DNA of 64,000 bases from an uncultured Coriobacteriaceae bacterium (GCA_902779675.1 CACZCK010000001.1:116992-180991); one strand, 5' to 3'; positions 1 through 8,260 are shown, counted from the first letter of the stretch. Numbers and translations are program-made. The notes: a model not told the origin generated them from the sequence alone.

Positions 1-283
1 CCACCTGCGCGTCGTACAGGCGGCTCCACTTGATGGCAAACTCGGTGTCGGCGTCGGCAATGGGCAGGAAGCCACACGAGAACACGTTGGAGCGGCCGCG
101 CGTCCTGGTGCCCACCACGAGTTCCATGGGAATCTCGCACAGGCCCACGGGAACCTCGCCCGCCCCGCGGCTCCCCTCCAGGATGTCGTCGAGCGCCGGC
201 AGGTATGGGTAGCGCCCCTGAGCAACCGCATCGCCCACCTCGCGCCGGCCGCGTTTGCATGCCTTGCGATAGTCCTCGATCAT
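1..283 (-). CDS. N-terminal fragment of a BMP/Med-type substrate-binding protein (partial)
   Basis: The first 94 codons of a minus-strand gene that runs off the left edge. The start is ATG at 283-281 and no stop interrupts the frame. The protein begins MIEDYRKACKRGRRE and continues through YPYLPALDDIL, VGLCEIPMELVVGTRT and GRSNVFSCGFLPI to KWSRLYDAQV. This order resembles the N-terminal region that precedes the periplasmic-binding (BMP/Med-like) domain in a family of long clostridial and coriobacterial proteins. I recall that resemblance rather than having tested it. There is no signal peptide or membrane segment in the visible part, so this region would be cytoplasmic. The binding domain itself lies outside the window. 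The function is unproven. Confidence 0.45.
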   Translation of the reverse strand, partial: MIEDYRKACKRGRREVGDAVAQGRYPYLPALDDILEGSRGAGEVPVGLCEIPMELVVGTRTRGRSNVFSCGFLPIADADTEFAIKWSRLYDAQV

Positions 284-506
284 ACGTCCCCCGTCTCGCG
301 CGCTTTGACAGCTTGCGTCGATTTTAACGAGCAATAATGCATTCGCACCCTATTACAAGTCATATGCATATGCTCTCTATGCCTCCTGGCCGTGCACCAA
401 GAGGTACATGCACCGCAACCGAGACAAACCGCAGGCGCTCGCGCACGCCGCACCGCCGCTCAGCTACCATGAGAGTGCACAGATGAGCAAGGGGCGAGGT
501 GAGGGC

Positions 507-1256
507 ATGGCCATCTTTCAGAATCAGCTCGTGATGAAGGCAGTCTTCTTTGTGGTGGTCTTTGTAGTCGCAGCCATCATCCAGCGCGTGGCCACCAAGG
601 CCATCGAGCGCGTGCTGACGGTAGCCAATGTGCCCAGCGGTTCGATCTTTGTCAACATCGCCCGCGCGCTCGTGTGGTTCCTGGCCTTGTTGGCCGTGCT
701 CGAACCGGTATTTGGCATCCAACCCACGGCCTTTGTCGCAGCACTGGGCGTCGGGTCCATCGCGCTATCCTTTGGCCTGCAGAACACCATTGCCAACGTC
801 TTCTCGGGCCTAGGGCTCATGCTCGCGCACGTCATCGAGCCGGGCGACTGGATCGAGGTGGGCAGCTACCAGGGCATGGTGACCGACATCACCTGGCGAT
901 CCACCACCATCAGGTCGCTGGTGGGCGACGTGATCGTGATTCCCAACTCGGTGCTCAACACCACCACGCTGCGCAAGATGAGCCCCATCTCCGCGCGCTC
1001 CGTGACCATTCCGCTCGACATCCATCCCGAAGCCGACATGGCCGAGGTGGAGCGCGACATCCGCGAGGCCGTCACCCGAGCTGTGACCGAATGGCGCGAC
1101 CCCGAGCAGGACATCGCCCTCATCGAGCAGGGCTATGGCTCTTTTGGCTTCAGGCTGGACGTGCGCGTGCCACTGCGCACCATGGACGACTCCCTCGCCG
1201 CCCGCAGCGCCATCGTGCGTGCCTGCTCGGGCCGCAGCTGGCTGGCCAGGTGGTAG
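507..1256 (+). CDS. Small-conductance mechanosensitive channel (MscS family)
   Basis: Predicted 249-residue inner-membrane channel that opens under membrane tension to release solutes during osmotic downshock. Residues 8-28, 50-70 and 73-100 are hydrophobic. The third is the glycine/alanine-rich pore helix (AALGVGSIALSFGLQNTIAN) typical of MscS TM3. A beta domain follows with the characteristic VTDITWRSTTI and VIVIPNSVL stretches. The ATG at 507 lies behind a GAGGTGAG ribosome site; ATG 483 is an alternative in the same frame. The protein is a little shorter than E. coli MscS (286 residues) and its C-terminal cage is short. It is convergent with the ATPase gene, with only 5 bases between the stops. 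A paralogue lies at 44751-45539. Confidence 0.88.
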   Translation: MAIFQNQLVMKAVFFVVVFVVAAIIQRVATKAIERVLTVANVPSGSIFVNIARALVWFLALLAVLEPVFGIQPTAFVAALGVGSIALSFGLQNTIANVFSGLGLMLAHVIEPGDWIEVGSYQGMVTDITWRSTTIRSLVGDVIVIPNSVLNTTTLRKMSPISARSVTIPLDIHPEADMAEVERDIREAVTRAVTEWRDPEQDIALIEQGYGSFGFRLDVRVPLRTMDDSLAARSAIVRACSGRSWLARW

Positions 1257-1261
1257 GGCCG

Positions 1262-1957
1262 CTAGCCGAGGCGCTCTCCTATAAAGTCCCGCATCACGCG
1301 CACCGCGTCGGTCTTGCGCCAATCGACCTCGCGCACATAACCGTCATCGAACGAGAGCACCTGGGCTCCTTCGGTCCCCAGGATGATGGGCGAATGCGTG
1401 GCCACGATGAACTGCGCGCCTTTCTCGACGGCCCCGAGCACGAGCTCCGACAGCTCGATCTGGCGGCGTGGCGAGAGGGCGGCCTCCGGCTCGTCGAGCA
1501 AAAAGAGGCTGCGGTTGGGGGCGTGGCGCAAAAACGAGAGGAAGCTCTCGCCGTGCGACTGGGCATGCCAGTCGGGCAGAGGCGGGCCGCCGAGGGCGTA
1601 CTCGGTGTTTGCGGCCGTCGCCACGTTGTAGAAGCTCTCGGCGCGCAGGTACTGCCCCCAGCGTGGGCGCGAGAAGCCACGAACGAGCGTGAGCGCCTCG
1701 TGCAGCTCGGAGACGTCGTCGTAGCTGCTGTGCGCATAGTTGAGCGTTCCGCCCTCGCGGTTGAAGCCCGCTGCCACGGCGATAGCCTCCAGCAGCGTCG
1801 ACTTGCCCGTGCCGTTCTCACCCGCAAAGATGGTCACGTCGCAAGAGAACTCCAGCGACTCCAGCCGCGTGAGCGCGAGGATGCCACGCAGGTAGGAGTC
1901 CCTGGGCACGGCGTCCCAGTCTATAGTCAGGCTCCGTATGAACCGCGAGCTGAGCAT
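1262..1957 (-). CDS. ABC-type AAA family ATPase (SMC/RecF-like, stand-alone)
   Basis: A 231-residue soluble ATPase. Walker A is GENGTGKST at residues 46-54, Walker B is SLFLLDEPEAALSP near 150-162, and an H-loop THSP lies near 190. The short region between them carries HGESFLSFL, resembling the degenerate signature motif of RecF/SMC-type and toxin-associated AAA_21-like ATPases. There is no membrane segment and no partner permease. The start at 1957 is chosen because an AGGAG and an AGGGGGG lie just upstream; an upstream ATG at 1990 has no clear ribosome site. Proteins of this architecture occur both as general housekeeping ATPases and in phage-defence modules. Here it stands alone, so its role is unknown. 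Confidence 0.8.
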   Translation of the reverse strand: MLSSRFIRSLTIDWDAVPRDSYLRGILALTRLESLEFSCDVTIFAGENGTGKSTLLEAIAVAAGFNREGGTLNYAHSSYDDVSELHEALTLVRGFSRPRWGQYLRAESFYNVATAANTEYALGGPPLPDWHAQSHGESFLSFLRHAPNRSLFLLDEPEAALSPRRQIELSELVLGAVEKGAQFIVATHSPIILGTEGAQVLSFDDGYVREVDWRKTDAVRVMRDFIGERLG

Positions 1958-2092
1958 GACAGCCCCCCTTCGCTCCTGCAGCGTCACCATGCAATGCTAG
2001 CAACCATCATCGACAGCAAGTGCCGTCAGGTTCACGGTGTTTTGGAGAGTATCCCCAAAACACCAAGGCTTTCCGTTGGAGAGCGGTGAAAT

Positions 2093-2247
2093 CCGTTCAA
2101 GTAACGCCGTTAGTGTGTCACGTTCGAAGGCGTCGAAAGTATTCGGTGCTTTTTGGGACGGGAAACCCCCAGCTCAGAGCTTGTCGGTCGATTGAACATC
2201 GCTATCGAGCGGGAAAGGTTGACACACTAACGGCGTTTCTTGAACGG
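2093..2247. repeat. Long inverted repeat (28 bp, one mismatch) around a 99-bp core
   Basis: Positions 2093-2120 and 2220-2247 are reverse complements at 27 of 28 bases; the arms contain AACGCCGTTAGTGTGTCA. The 99 bases between them have no reading frame of note. The structure looks like a small non-coding mobile element with terminal inverted repeats, or a large cruciform. I found no second copy in this window. Confidence 0.75.
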
Positions 2248-2267
2248 TTCTGCCTTGATTTCCCCGT

Positions 2268-2349
2268 GACACTAGGGGGCTACCCCATTCTGCCCGGGCT
2301 GGACACTAGGGGGTAACCCCCTAGTGTCACCCCCTAACCCCCTAGTGTC
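2268..2349. repeat. Cluster of GGGG/CCCC-core palindromes
   Basis: The unit GACACTAGGGGG occurs at 2268-2279 and 2302-2313, and its reverse complement at 2317-2328 and 2338-2349. The middle pair forms a perfect 12-bp hairpin with a TAA loop. The core (four or more G, a short AT-rich loop, four or more C) recurs in other gaps at 38126, 44694, 44718 and 48133. The site lies downstream of tRNA-Thr on the minus strand. Confidence 0.8.
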
Positions 2350-2396
2350 GACCGCTTGTAGACCTGAACCGTTCGGAGCACCCCCACAAACGCAAA

Positions 2397-2425
2397 CAGG
2401 CCAGAGGTTGTATCCCTCTGACCTG
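2397..2425 (-). terminator. Probable terminator of tRNA-Thr
   Basis: Arms CAGG+CAGAGG and CCTCTG+CCTG with one mismatch and a 7-base loop. On the minus strand it is followed by TTTGCGTTTGT. It begins 11 bases after the tRNA 3' end. Confidence 0.65.
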
Positions 2426-2435
2426 CGAAAAGTCG

Positions 2436-2511
2436 TGGAGCCGGATAGCAGACTCGAACTGCTGGCCTACGCATTACGAGTGCGTCGCTCTACCAACTGA
2501 GCTAATCCGGC
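2436..2511 (-). tRNA. tRNA-Thr (anticodon CGT)
   Basis: Full cloverleaf on the minus strand. The acceptor arm is GCCGGAT/ATCCGGC, the D-arm GCTC...GAGC, the anticodon stem ACGCA/TGCGT with loop CTCGTAA (anticodon CGT, reads ACG), and the T-arm contains GTTCGAGTC. The discriminator base is T and CCA appears to be encoded (2438-2436). It is 76 bases long with CCA. Confidence 0.95.
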
Positions 2512-2540
2512 CTATGTGTGCTGCCATGCAGCGATTTATT

Positions 2541-2570
2541 ACTATACCCAACAACCCATGCCCATTTCAA
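2541..2570 (-). promoter_or_regulatory. Promoter of tRNA-Thr
   Basis: On the minus strand, TTGAAA (2570-2565), an 18-base spacer and TATAGT (2546-2541) precede the tRNA 5' end by about 30 bases. This is a good match to a housekeeping sigma promoter. Confidence 0.65.
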
Positions 2571-2625
2571 GCCCCAGTTGCGGCGATTCGCAGACTTCCC
2601 AGAACCGCCCAGGAGCCCGCATGGC

Positions 2626-3816
2626 CTACAGCAGGTGCAGGATCCCGCGCACAAGGCGCTCGAAGCTGTCGGCGTTGCGCTGCGCCTCCTCGAGCACGCT
2701 CTGGTGCGTCACCGAGCCGTCGCCCGAGTAGTTGGCCGCCAGCGTGAGCCCCAGCACGTTCATGCCCAGCGCCTTGGCCGCAATGACCTCGAGCACGGTG
2801 GACATGCCCACGTAGCTCACGCCCAGGCTCGCCAGCATGCGCACCTCGGCCGGAGTCTCGAAGCTCGGGCCCACCACGCCTGCATACACGCCCTCCTCCA
2901 CGGCAATGCCCAGGTCGTCGGCCACGCCGCGCGCAATGGTGCGCAGGTAGGGGCTGTAGGCGTCGCACATGTCGACAAAGGGGGTCTCCAGGCCGCGCTG
3001 GCTGGCGTCGCCCACCAGCGGGTTGACGCCCGTCAGGTTGAGGTGGTCGGTGAGGATGCCCAGACCCGTGTGCGCATTGCCCGGAATGGCACCCGTGGCA
3101 CAGGCAAACACGATGTCGCGGCAGCCCAGACGGTGCGCGTGGCGCACGAGCGCGGTGACCTCGGCCGCCGAATAGCCCTGGTACAGGTGGATGCGTCCGG
3201 GATACACCACCACGGGCACGTCGTCAACGGTACCAACCGTGGCCTCAAAGCGGTGTCCGCTGATGGGACGCGCGTCGGCGGGGAAGCCGTCGATGTCGTG
3301 GTAGTCGATCCGTCGCACCGGATGCACCAGCGAGCTCAGATGCCCCAGGCCCGTGCCCAAGACGATGGCCACCGGATGCTCCACGGACGGCTTGCAGCTC
3401 TCCACGACTTCCTCGGTCACCATGCAGATCCCCTCTCCTTCCAGCAGCTGGGCATAAACGCCATTGCCGCGCGTGAGCTTACCTGAGTAAGTTCCATCGT
3501 AAACAAAACCGACGCCGCAGGAGGGACTCCGTGCCTTGAGAACGGCCAGCGATGCCCCACAGTTGCGGGCGGCCAGAGCGCAGGCCTGAGCCCCGCGCGC
3601 AAAGGCGGCGGTGACGTCGGTCCCGTCGCGCAGCTGCACGCGATCGCCCACCTGCTCGGCGGGAGGCCGTGGCACGGGCAGGCCGCCGGCCGTCTCGGGA
3701 CACACGGGATGCACGCGCACGCGGCTCGCCAGCTGCCGCACGGCCTCGTTCGGCTTGCTGCCGCCGTCGTAGCGGCAGGCCTCCCCCAACAGACAGGCAC
3801 TCACGACCACGTCCAT
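2626..3816 (-). CDS. DUF523 - purine nucleoside phosphorylase fusion
   Basis: A 396-residue two-domain protein. Residues 1-140 match DUF523 (start VVVSACLLG, then CRYDGGSK, HPVCPE, KARSPSCG). Residues 148-396 are a trimeric-type purine nucleoside phosphorylase: GTGLG phosphate loop, ISGHRFEATVG, YPGRIHLYQGY, GPSFETPAEVRM with the purine-binding Glu, and TLAANYSG. The phosphorylase half would convert purine (2'-deoxy)nucleosides and phosphate to base and (deoxy)ribose-1-phosphate in the cytosol. DUF523 has no established activity that I know of; its conserved cysteines suggest metal or sulfur chemistry. The frame is continuous with no internal stop, so this is a real fusion. It is the last gene of a long co-directional run from 8857. 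Confidence 0.88.
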   Translation of the reverse strand: MDVVVSACLLGEACRYDGGSKPNEAVRQLASRVRVHPVCPETAGGLPVPRPPAEQVGDRVQLRDGTDVTAAFARGAQACALAARNCGASLAVLKARSPSCGVGFVYDGTYSGKLTRGNGVYAQLLEGEGICMVTEEVVESCKPSVEHPVAIVLGTGLGHLSSLVHPVRRIDYHDIDGFPADARPISGHRFEATVGTVDDVPVVVYPGRIHLYQGYSAAEVTALVRHAHRLGCRDIVFACATGAIPGNAHTGLGILTDHLNLTGVNPLVGDASQRGLETPFVDMCDAYSPYLRTIARGVADDLGIAVEEGVYAGVVGPSFETPAEVRMLASLGVSYVGMSTVLEVIAAKALGMNVLGLTLAANYSGDGSVTHQSVLEEAQRNADSFERLVRGILHLL

Positions 3817-3864
3817 GGCAGCTCCTCACGCTTCTTGCTGGCCCCGACGGCTGGCAACCACCTG

Positions 3865-4740
3865 CTACGAGACCAAGGACGCCAGGTGCAGGTCGGCCTT
3901 GGCGAGCAGCCCGTTGATGTAAGCTGTCCACTGCGTACTGGCTGAGGTCGAACCCTCGCTGCGCAGCTGGATGGCCACGGTGTAGGCCACCTGCGCCGCC
4001 TCGTACGATGCCCCGTCATTGCGCACGTCGTACTCCTTGAGCGCGCTGGCGTAGGGGCCGTCGTAGGACGCCCACACGTCACCCTCGGCATCCCACTCGT
4101 CACCCGCCAAGGCGATGATGTAGTCGGCATACTCCTTTTTGGCCTCGCGCTCCTTGCCCTTCTCGGGCGTGGAAGGCTCCTCGGGCTCGGTGGCGGGCAC
4201 CCCCACCACCTCAGCCCTCAGCTTGGCCATGCCGGCGGACTCGACCAGCCGGGCGCGGAGCGTCTCCTCGTCCATGCCGTAGGCCGCGGCCATGCCGGCG
4301 ATATCCTCGGTACCAAAGGTCTCCGAGACGTAGGCGGTCAGCTCGTCGTCGCTCACCGTGATACCCCGGGCCTCCACCTCGCGCGCGACAATAGCCATGC
4401 GCGCGGCCGAGATCACGCTCTCGGCGGAGGGCATGGCATAAGTCCCGTCGGAGTTACGTACTGCGTCGAGTGAGCTTGCCTGCGCGATGGCTTCGCGTGC
4501 GGTGACCTGGCAGTCTTCGCCTTCGTAGGTGTAGGTGGCCACAGGCGCGTCGAGCTCGTCCTCGGTGATGGCGAGCTTGCCGCCCATGGCTGCCACGCTC
4601 AGGCCAGCTGGCGTCGCCGGCAGCACGCGCCCCGCATAGAAGCCGCCTGCAGCAGCGGCCAGCACCAGCAGCAGCCACAGAACGACACGCAGCGCCGAAC
4701 CACGCGTGGCCCGCTCGCCGCGCAGGATGCCTTGCGGCAT
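3865..4740 (-). CDS. Membrane-anchored SurA-N-like protein
   Basis: A 291-residue protein with a short cytoplasmic N-terminus, one hydrophobic anchor (about residues 18-37) and an extracytoplasmic helical region. The pattern of TYAMPSAESVISAARMAIVAREVEARGITVSDDEL and EETLRARLVESAGMAKLR, given here in pieces, resembles the N-terminal chaperone domain of SurA/trigger-factor-like foldases. No parvulin or PrsA peptidyl-prolyl isomerase core is visible. The ATG at 4740 lies one base after the stop of the upstream gene, implying translational coupling. A charged linker (PEEPSTPEKGKEREAKKEY) precedes the C-terminal helices. It probably helps secreted proteins fold or acts as a scaffold; this is inferred from architecture only. 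Confidence 0.6.
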   Translation of the reverse strand: MPQGILRGERATRGSALRVVLWLLLVLAAAAGGFYAGRVLPATPAGLSVAAMGGKLAITEDELDAPVATYTYEGEDCQVTAREAIAQASSLDAVRNSDGTYAMPSAESVISAARMAIVAREVEARGITVSDDELTAYVSETFGTEDIAGMAAAYGMDEETLRARLVESAGMAKLRAEVVGVPATEPEEPSTPEKGKEREAKKEYADYIIALAGDEWDAEGDVWASYDGPYASALKEYDVRNDGASYEAAQVAYTVAIQLRSEGSTSASTQWTAYINGLLAKADLHLASLVS

Positions 4741-4741
4741 G

Positions 4742-5320
4742 CTACTCCCCGCCCTTGGCCGCAGCGATGATCTGTGTGGAGTAGCCCTTGGTAAAGCCCT
4801 GGGCATTCTCGGCGTCAAAGCTCACGCGTGCGATCAGCGCGTCGCGAGACTTGTCCGACAGGTTGCCGCCGGCAAACTCGAGCAGGGCGATCAGCATGTC
4901 GTGGTACTCGGGGTTGCCGTGATAGCACTGCACCGCCTCGTCGAGCAGCGGCCAGGCATCGTCCGAGCGCTCGGGCGAGGTGGCGCCCAGGCGGCACAAA
5001 AAACGGAAGGCACCCAGGCGTACCGTCGCGGAGTCCTCGTCGAACAGCGACGCCTCCGCGCCGTCGTAACCCTCGGCCACGGCGTCGGCATCGAGCTGCG
5101 CGACCTCGGACAGCGCGTCAAAGACCTCCCAGCGCGTCTGCGCCTCGGGACGGTACAGCGCGTCGATGAGCTCCTCGGCGTACGGCAGCAGCTGCGAGGC
5201 GTCCTCGTGAGCCATCAGCGCCAGATGGTGCGCGGCCTCCTGACGGGAGCGACGGCGAGCTCCGGCGAGCGCGCTCACCAGATACTCAGCACTGGGCATA
5301 GCGGTGGTTTCCTCTGCCAT
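4742..5320 (-). CDS. HEAT-repeat-like helical protein
   Basis: A 192-residue, acidic, all-helical cytosolic protein with repeating helix pairs such as QEAAHHLALMAHEDASQLL, ELIDALYRPEAQTRWEVF, ATVRLGAFRFLCRLG and NPEYHDMLIALLEFAG. This looks like HEAT/armadillo repeats, usually protein-binding scaffolds. No catalytic motif is visible. It sits 17 bases after the NYN-domain gene and one base before the SurA-like gene, so the three are probably co-transcribed. The ATG at 5320 was taken; a second at 5299 is possible. The function is unknown. Confidence 0.6.
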   Translation of the reverse strand: MAEETTAMPSAEYLVSALAGARRRSRQEAAHHLALMAHEDASQLLPYAEELIDALYRPEAQTRWEVFDALSEVAQLDADAVAEGYDGAEASLFDEDSATVRLGAFRFLCRLGATSPERSDDAWPLLDEAVQCYHGNPEYHDMLIALLEFAGGNLSDKSRDALIARVSFDAENAQGFTKGYSTQIIAAAKGGE

Positions 5321-5337
5321 GGTAGATACCTCTTCCC

Positions 5338-6114
5338 TTACTCCTTGAAGCCGTCGACCATGATGGTACCGCTCCGAGAGTCCTGATGAATGTCTATGAA
5401 ACCAAGTTTGGCCGCCTCGCGCAAGAGCATGCTAAAGGAGCGATACCCGTAGCTGCGCTCGCTGAACTGCGGGCGCTTGCGCTTCATGGTGTCCTTGAGG
5501 CGCGAGGCCAGAATGGCGCTCTCGCTCTCGCCCTGCAGCGCGTCGACGGTCTCGAACAATAGCTGGTAGCACTCGTACTTGTCCTGCGAGACCTTGCCCT
5601 CGAATGAGGGGATGCCGCCGGCGCTCACGATGTCCTCGTAGAAGATGAACTCGTCGCAGACCTCGGTGAGCAGCGAGCTGGTGGCCTCCTTCATGCCTAC
5701 GCCAATGACCGTCTTGCCAAACTCCTTGAGCTTGGAGACCAGCGGCGAGAAGTCGGAGTCGCCAGAGAGGATGGCAAAGGTGTCGATGTGGTCCTTGGTG
5801 AGGCAGATCTCCATGGCGTCCACGGCCAGGCGGATGTCGGCGGAGTTCTTGCCGGTGTAGGCGCGGTCGGGGATCTCGATCAGCTCGATGCCCAGCTCGT
5901 GCAGGGGCGTGATTGCGTCAGAGAAGCGCTGCCAGTCGCAGTAGGCGCGCTTGGCGGTAATGCGACCCTTGTCCACGAGGCGCTCGAGGATGCGCTTGAC
6001 GTCGGGCATGGGCCCGACCTCTTGGTGGCCGTTGCGCTTGCGTCTGCCAGTACCGAGGGCGAGGTTCTCGTAGTCGATGAGAACCGCCATCGAGCTCTGG
6101 GGTGTTTCGTTCAT
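5338..6114 (-). CDS. NYN-domain (LabA/DUF88-like) RNase with C-terminal OST-HTH-like domain
   Basis: A 258-residue cytosolic protein. The NYN/PIN-like nuclease fold covers about residues 8-165 with the expected acidic motifs: VLIDYENLAL, NSADIRLAVDAM and ILSGDSDFSPLV. NYN proteins of this type are metal-dependent RNases. The last 80 residues (ASRLKDTMKRKRPQFSERSYGYRSF and following, in short pieces) match the winged-helix OST-HTH/LOTUS domain that binds RNA. A NYN plus LOTUS order is a known architecture and suggests an RNA-processing or RNA-quality-control role. No toxin or antitoxin partner is adjacent. The gene lies between a dehydrogenase and a HEAT-like gene in the same run. Confidence 0.82.
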   Translation of the reverse strand: MNETPQSSMAVLIDYENLALGTGRRKRNGHQEVGPMPDVKRILERLVDKGRITAKRAYCDWQRFSDAITPLHELGIELIEIPDRAYTGKNSADIRLAVDAMEICLTKDHIDTFAILSGDSDFSPLVSKLKEFGKTVIGVGMKEATSSLLTEVCDEFIFYEDIVSAGGIPSFEGKVSQDKYECYQLLFETVDALQGESESAILASRLKDTMKRKRPQFSERSYGYRSFSMLLREAAKLGFIDIHQDSRSGTIMVDGFKE

Positions 6115-6183
6115 GTGTTGCAGGTTCCTTTCTGTGCGCGGCGTGCGCCAAGGCCGCGCGGGCCGTGCGAGTCTTTGCAGGCC

Positions 6184-7173
6184 CTAGAGGTGATTGGTGG
6201 TGTTGACAAAGTAGCGCTGGCGCGCCGGGCTTTGCTCGGGGGCCGGATCGGCGGCCACCAGGCCCCAGTCCAGGCCCGCGGCGGTCGAGGTAGCCTCGTC
6301 GGCATAGAGCAGTGCGAGGGCCTGGGTGCCCAGCCTGCCGCCGCCCACCTGGCACAGCATGTCCACCAGGTTGAGGACAGTCTCGGTAGCCGGCATCGAG
6401 AGCTCCATGTCCTCGGCGGCACCCAGGGCCAGCATGAGGTCTTTGCGCAGGTGCTCCGCCATAAAGCCAGGCTGGTAGTTGCCCTCAAGGGCGGCGGGCA
6501 TCACGCGCGTGAGCTGGGCGGATCCACCCATGCCCGCGCCGACCACCTTGGCCACCGCCTCGGGCGAGAGGCCCGCCTGCTCGGCCAGTGCCAGCATCTC
6601 GGCGGCACCAGCCAGGCTCGAGGCCAGCGACACTTGGTTGCAGAGCTTGGCCACCTGACCGGCGCCCGGCCGCTCGAACCAGTGGATCTGCGACGAGAAG
6701 GTCTGGAGCAGCGGCAGCACCGGCTCGGCGTCCTTCTGCGCGATGCCGGCCATAAGCGTGAGCGTGCCCTCGACGGCACCGGCCTGCCCACCCGTCACCG
6801 GGCAGTCGAACGCGTGCTTGTCCTCGATCTCGGCCGCGTCGTGGATGTCGCGCGCAAGCGAGGGCGAGCTGGTAGTGAGGTCGATGAGCCAGGCGCCGCG
6901 CTTGGTGGCGCGAAGCAGCCCGTCGGTGGCAAGGTAGACGTCCTCCACGTCGGACGGGTAGCCCAGCATGGTAAAGACCACGTCGGCGTCGCGGGCGGCC
7001 TCGGCGGGGCTTGCGGCCCACGCGGCACCCCGCGCGAGCAGGCCCTCTGCCTTGCTGCGGGTGCGGGTGTGCACCGTGAGGCTATAGCCAGCGTCAAGCA
7101 GGTGCCCCGCGATGGGGGCACCCATGATGCCGGTTCCGATAAACGCAACCTTGCGCTTGTTACTCAGTGCCAT
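6184..7173 (-). CDS. NAD(P)-dependent beta-hydroxyacid dehydrogenase (HIBADH family)
   Basis: A 329-residue cytosolic oxidoreductase. The N-terminal Rossmann fold has GTGIMGAPIAGHLL; substrate-binding CPVTGGQAGAVEGTL and the catalytic-lysine region GAGQVAKLCNQV are in place. The family oxidises beta-hydroxyacids (3-hydroxyisobutyrate, tartronate semialdehyde/glycerate) or reduces related semialdehydes or glyoxylate. The substrate cannot be told from sequence. The ATG at 7173 is preferred over a GTG three codons upstream because AAAGG is better placed. It stands 29 bases downstream of the degV gene; no obvious metabolic partner is next to it. Confidence 0.82.
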   Translation of the reverse strand: MALSNKRKVAFIGTGIMGAPIAGHLLDAGYSLTVHTRTRSKAEGLLARGAAWAASPAEAARDADVVFTMLGYPSDVEDVYLATDGLLRATKRGAWLIDLTTSSPSLARDIHDAAEIEDKHAFDCPVTGGQAGAVEGTLTLMAGIAQKDAEPVLPLLQTFSSQIHWFERPGAGQVAKLCNQVSLASSLAGAAEMLALAEQAGLSPEAVAKVVGAGMGGSAQLTRVMPAALEGNYQPGFMAEHLRKDLMLALGAAEDMELSMPATETVLNLVDMLCQVGGGRLGTQALALLYADEATSTAAGLDWGLVAADPAPEQSPARQRYFVNTTNHL

Positions 7174-7202
7174 GCGCAGCACCTTTCTGTGGGAGGCGCC
7201 CG

Positions 7203-8234
7203 TTACTGACCGCGGACCTTACGTGCGATGCGGTCGGTGAGGGAGAGCTTCTCCCTGCGGTCGCCGCCCCAGAAGGCCACGGCCACCATGCCCGGGCCCA
7301 CGTGGCTGCCGATGACGGGCGAGATCGAGCTGCGGATGATGACCACGTCCTCGCAGTCCTTCTCGCGCCTGATCTGTGCCTCGAGCCAGTCGGCGTCCTT
7401 GTCGGCATCGGCCGAGGCGATGGCGATGGGCAGGGCGCGGTCGTGGCCGTAGTTCTCGCGGAAGTCCTGGATGATGGCACGCAGGGCCTTCTTGCGACCA
7501 CGGCACATGCCGCACAGCGACAGCGCACCGGTGCGGTCGTAGGTGAGCTCGGGCTTGATGTCGAGCTTGCCACCCACGTTGGCCGCCGTGGGCGGAATGC
7601 GGCCACCCAGCGAGAGCCAGTTGAGGCTGTCGAGGGTGAAGTAGCCCTGCACAAAGTAGCGGGCGTCCTTGGCCCAGTAGTACAGCTCCTCGGCGGTGAG
7701 ACCCTCGGCGGCCTGGCGCACGACCTCAATGGCCAGAAGCTGCGCAGCAAGCGAGGGGCACAGGTTGTCGAGGACGTAGATCTTGGCCTCTGGATGCGCC
7801 TGTATCACGGCCTCGGCCGCCTGGCGTGCGGAGTCGATGGACGACGAGAGGCCGCCGGTAAAGCCCAGGTAGAGGATGGGCAGGCCGTCTGCCAGCTCCT
7901 CCTCAAAGATCTCCATGTAGCGGCCGGGCGTGACGGCGGCGGTGGTAATGCGCACATCGGGGTTCTTGCGCATGAACTCGTAGAAGTCGTGCGGGTTGCG
8001 GGTCTCCCACATGTCGTCGAGAAACTCGCCCTCGGGCGTGACGTAACTGAACGGGATGACCCTCACGCCCAGACGCTCGGCCACAGCCGGTGCGAAGTCT
8101 GCCGGGGAGTCGACGAGGATCTTGCAGGCGCGCTTCCTGTGATAAGCCCGACCGACGCTGGTGACGTCGGCCGGGGCATTGTCAAACTCTATGGAAGCGG
8201 CGCTGGACTCGTTGGAGATGCGTTCCTGATCCAT
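7203..8234 (-). CDS. DegV family fatty-acid-binding protein
   Basis: A 343-residue protein with a DegV core beginning KILVDSPADF near residue 38, preceded by a serine/alanine-rich extension. Landmarks are TTAAVTPGRYMEIF (family TS.PS-like position), LGFTGGLSSS, LDSLNWLSLGGRIPP and KLDIKPELTYD. DegV (FakB-like) proteins bind a fatty acid and present it to the FakA kinase for phosphorylation and phospholipid synthesis. No fakA is nearby. It sits 26 bases after hpf and 29 before the dehydrogenase. A second, more typical DegV is at 42314-43183. Confidence 0.87.
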   Translation of the reverse strand: MDQERISNESSAASIEFDNAPADVTSVGRAYHRKRACKILVDSPADFAPAVAERLGVRVIPFSYVTPEGEFLDDMWETRNPHDFYEFMRKNPDVRITTAAVTPGRYMEIFEEELADGLPILYLGFTGGLSSSIDSARQAAEAVIQAHPEAKIYVLDNLCPSLAAQLLAIEVVRQAAEGLTAEELYYWAKDARYFVQGYFTLDSLNWLSLGGRIPPTAANVGGKLDIKPELTYDRTGALSLCGMCRGRKKALRAIIQDFRENYGHDRALPIAIASADADKDADWLEAQIRREKDCEDVVIIRSSISPVIGSHVGPGMVAVAFWGGDRREKLSLTDRIARKVRGQ

Positions 8235-8260
8235 GCTGCTCGCAATCTGTCTTGAGGACG

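Larger units (their letters stand above)
1958..2435. other. Gene-free gap rich in palindromes
   Basis: About 480 bases between the ATPase start and tRNA-Thr. I see no coding potential. It holds a 10-bp hairpin with 9-base loop (2036-2064), a 28-bp inverted repeat with one mismatch (2093-2120 and 2220-2247), a set of CACTAGGGGG/CCCCCTAGTG repeats (2268-2349) and the likely tRNA terminator (2397-2425). Upstream signals of the ATPase gene should also lie at its left end. Confidence 0.8.

Noticed and set aside
1262..1957. Reading the stand-alone ATPase as part of a defence module (Septu/retron-like)
   Set aside because: No partner nuclease or effector is adjacent; its only neighbours are an MscS channel and a gene-free gap.
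674..2089. A plus-strand open frame spanning the MscS gene and the ATPase gene
   Set aside because: It overlaps two well-supported genes in other frames and its translation is arginine/histidine-rich without any motif.
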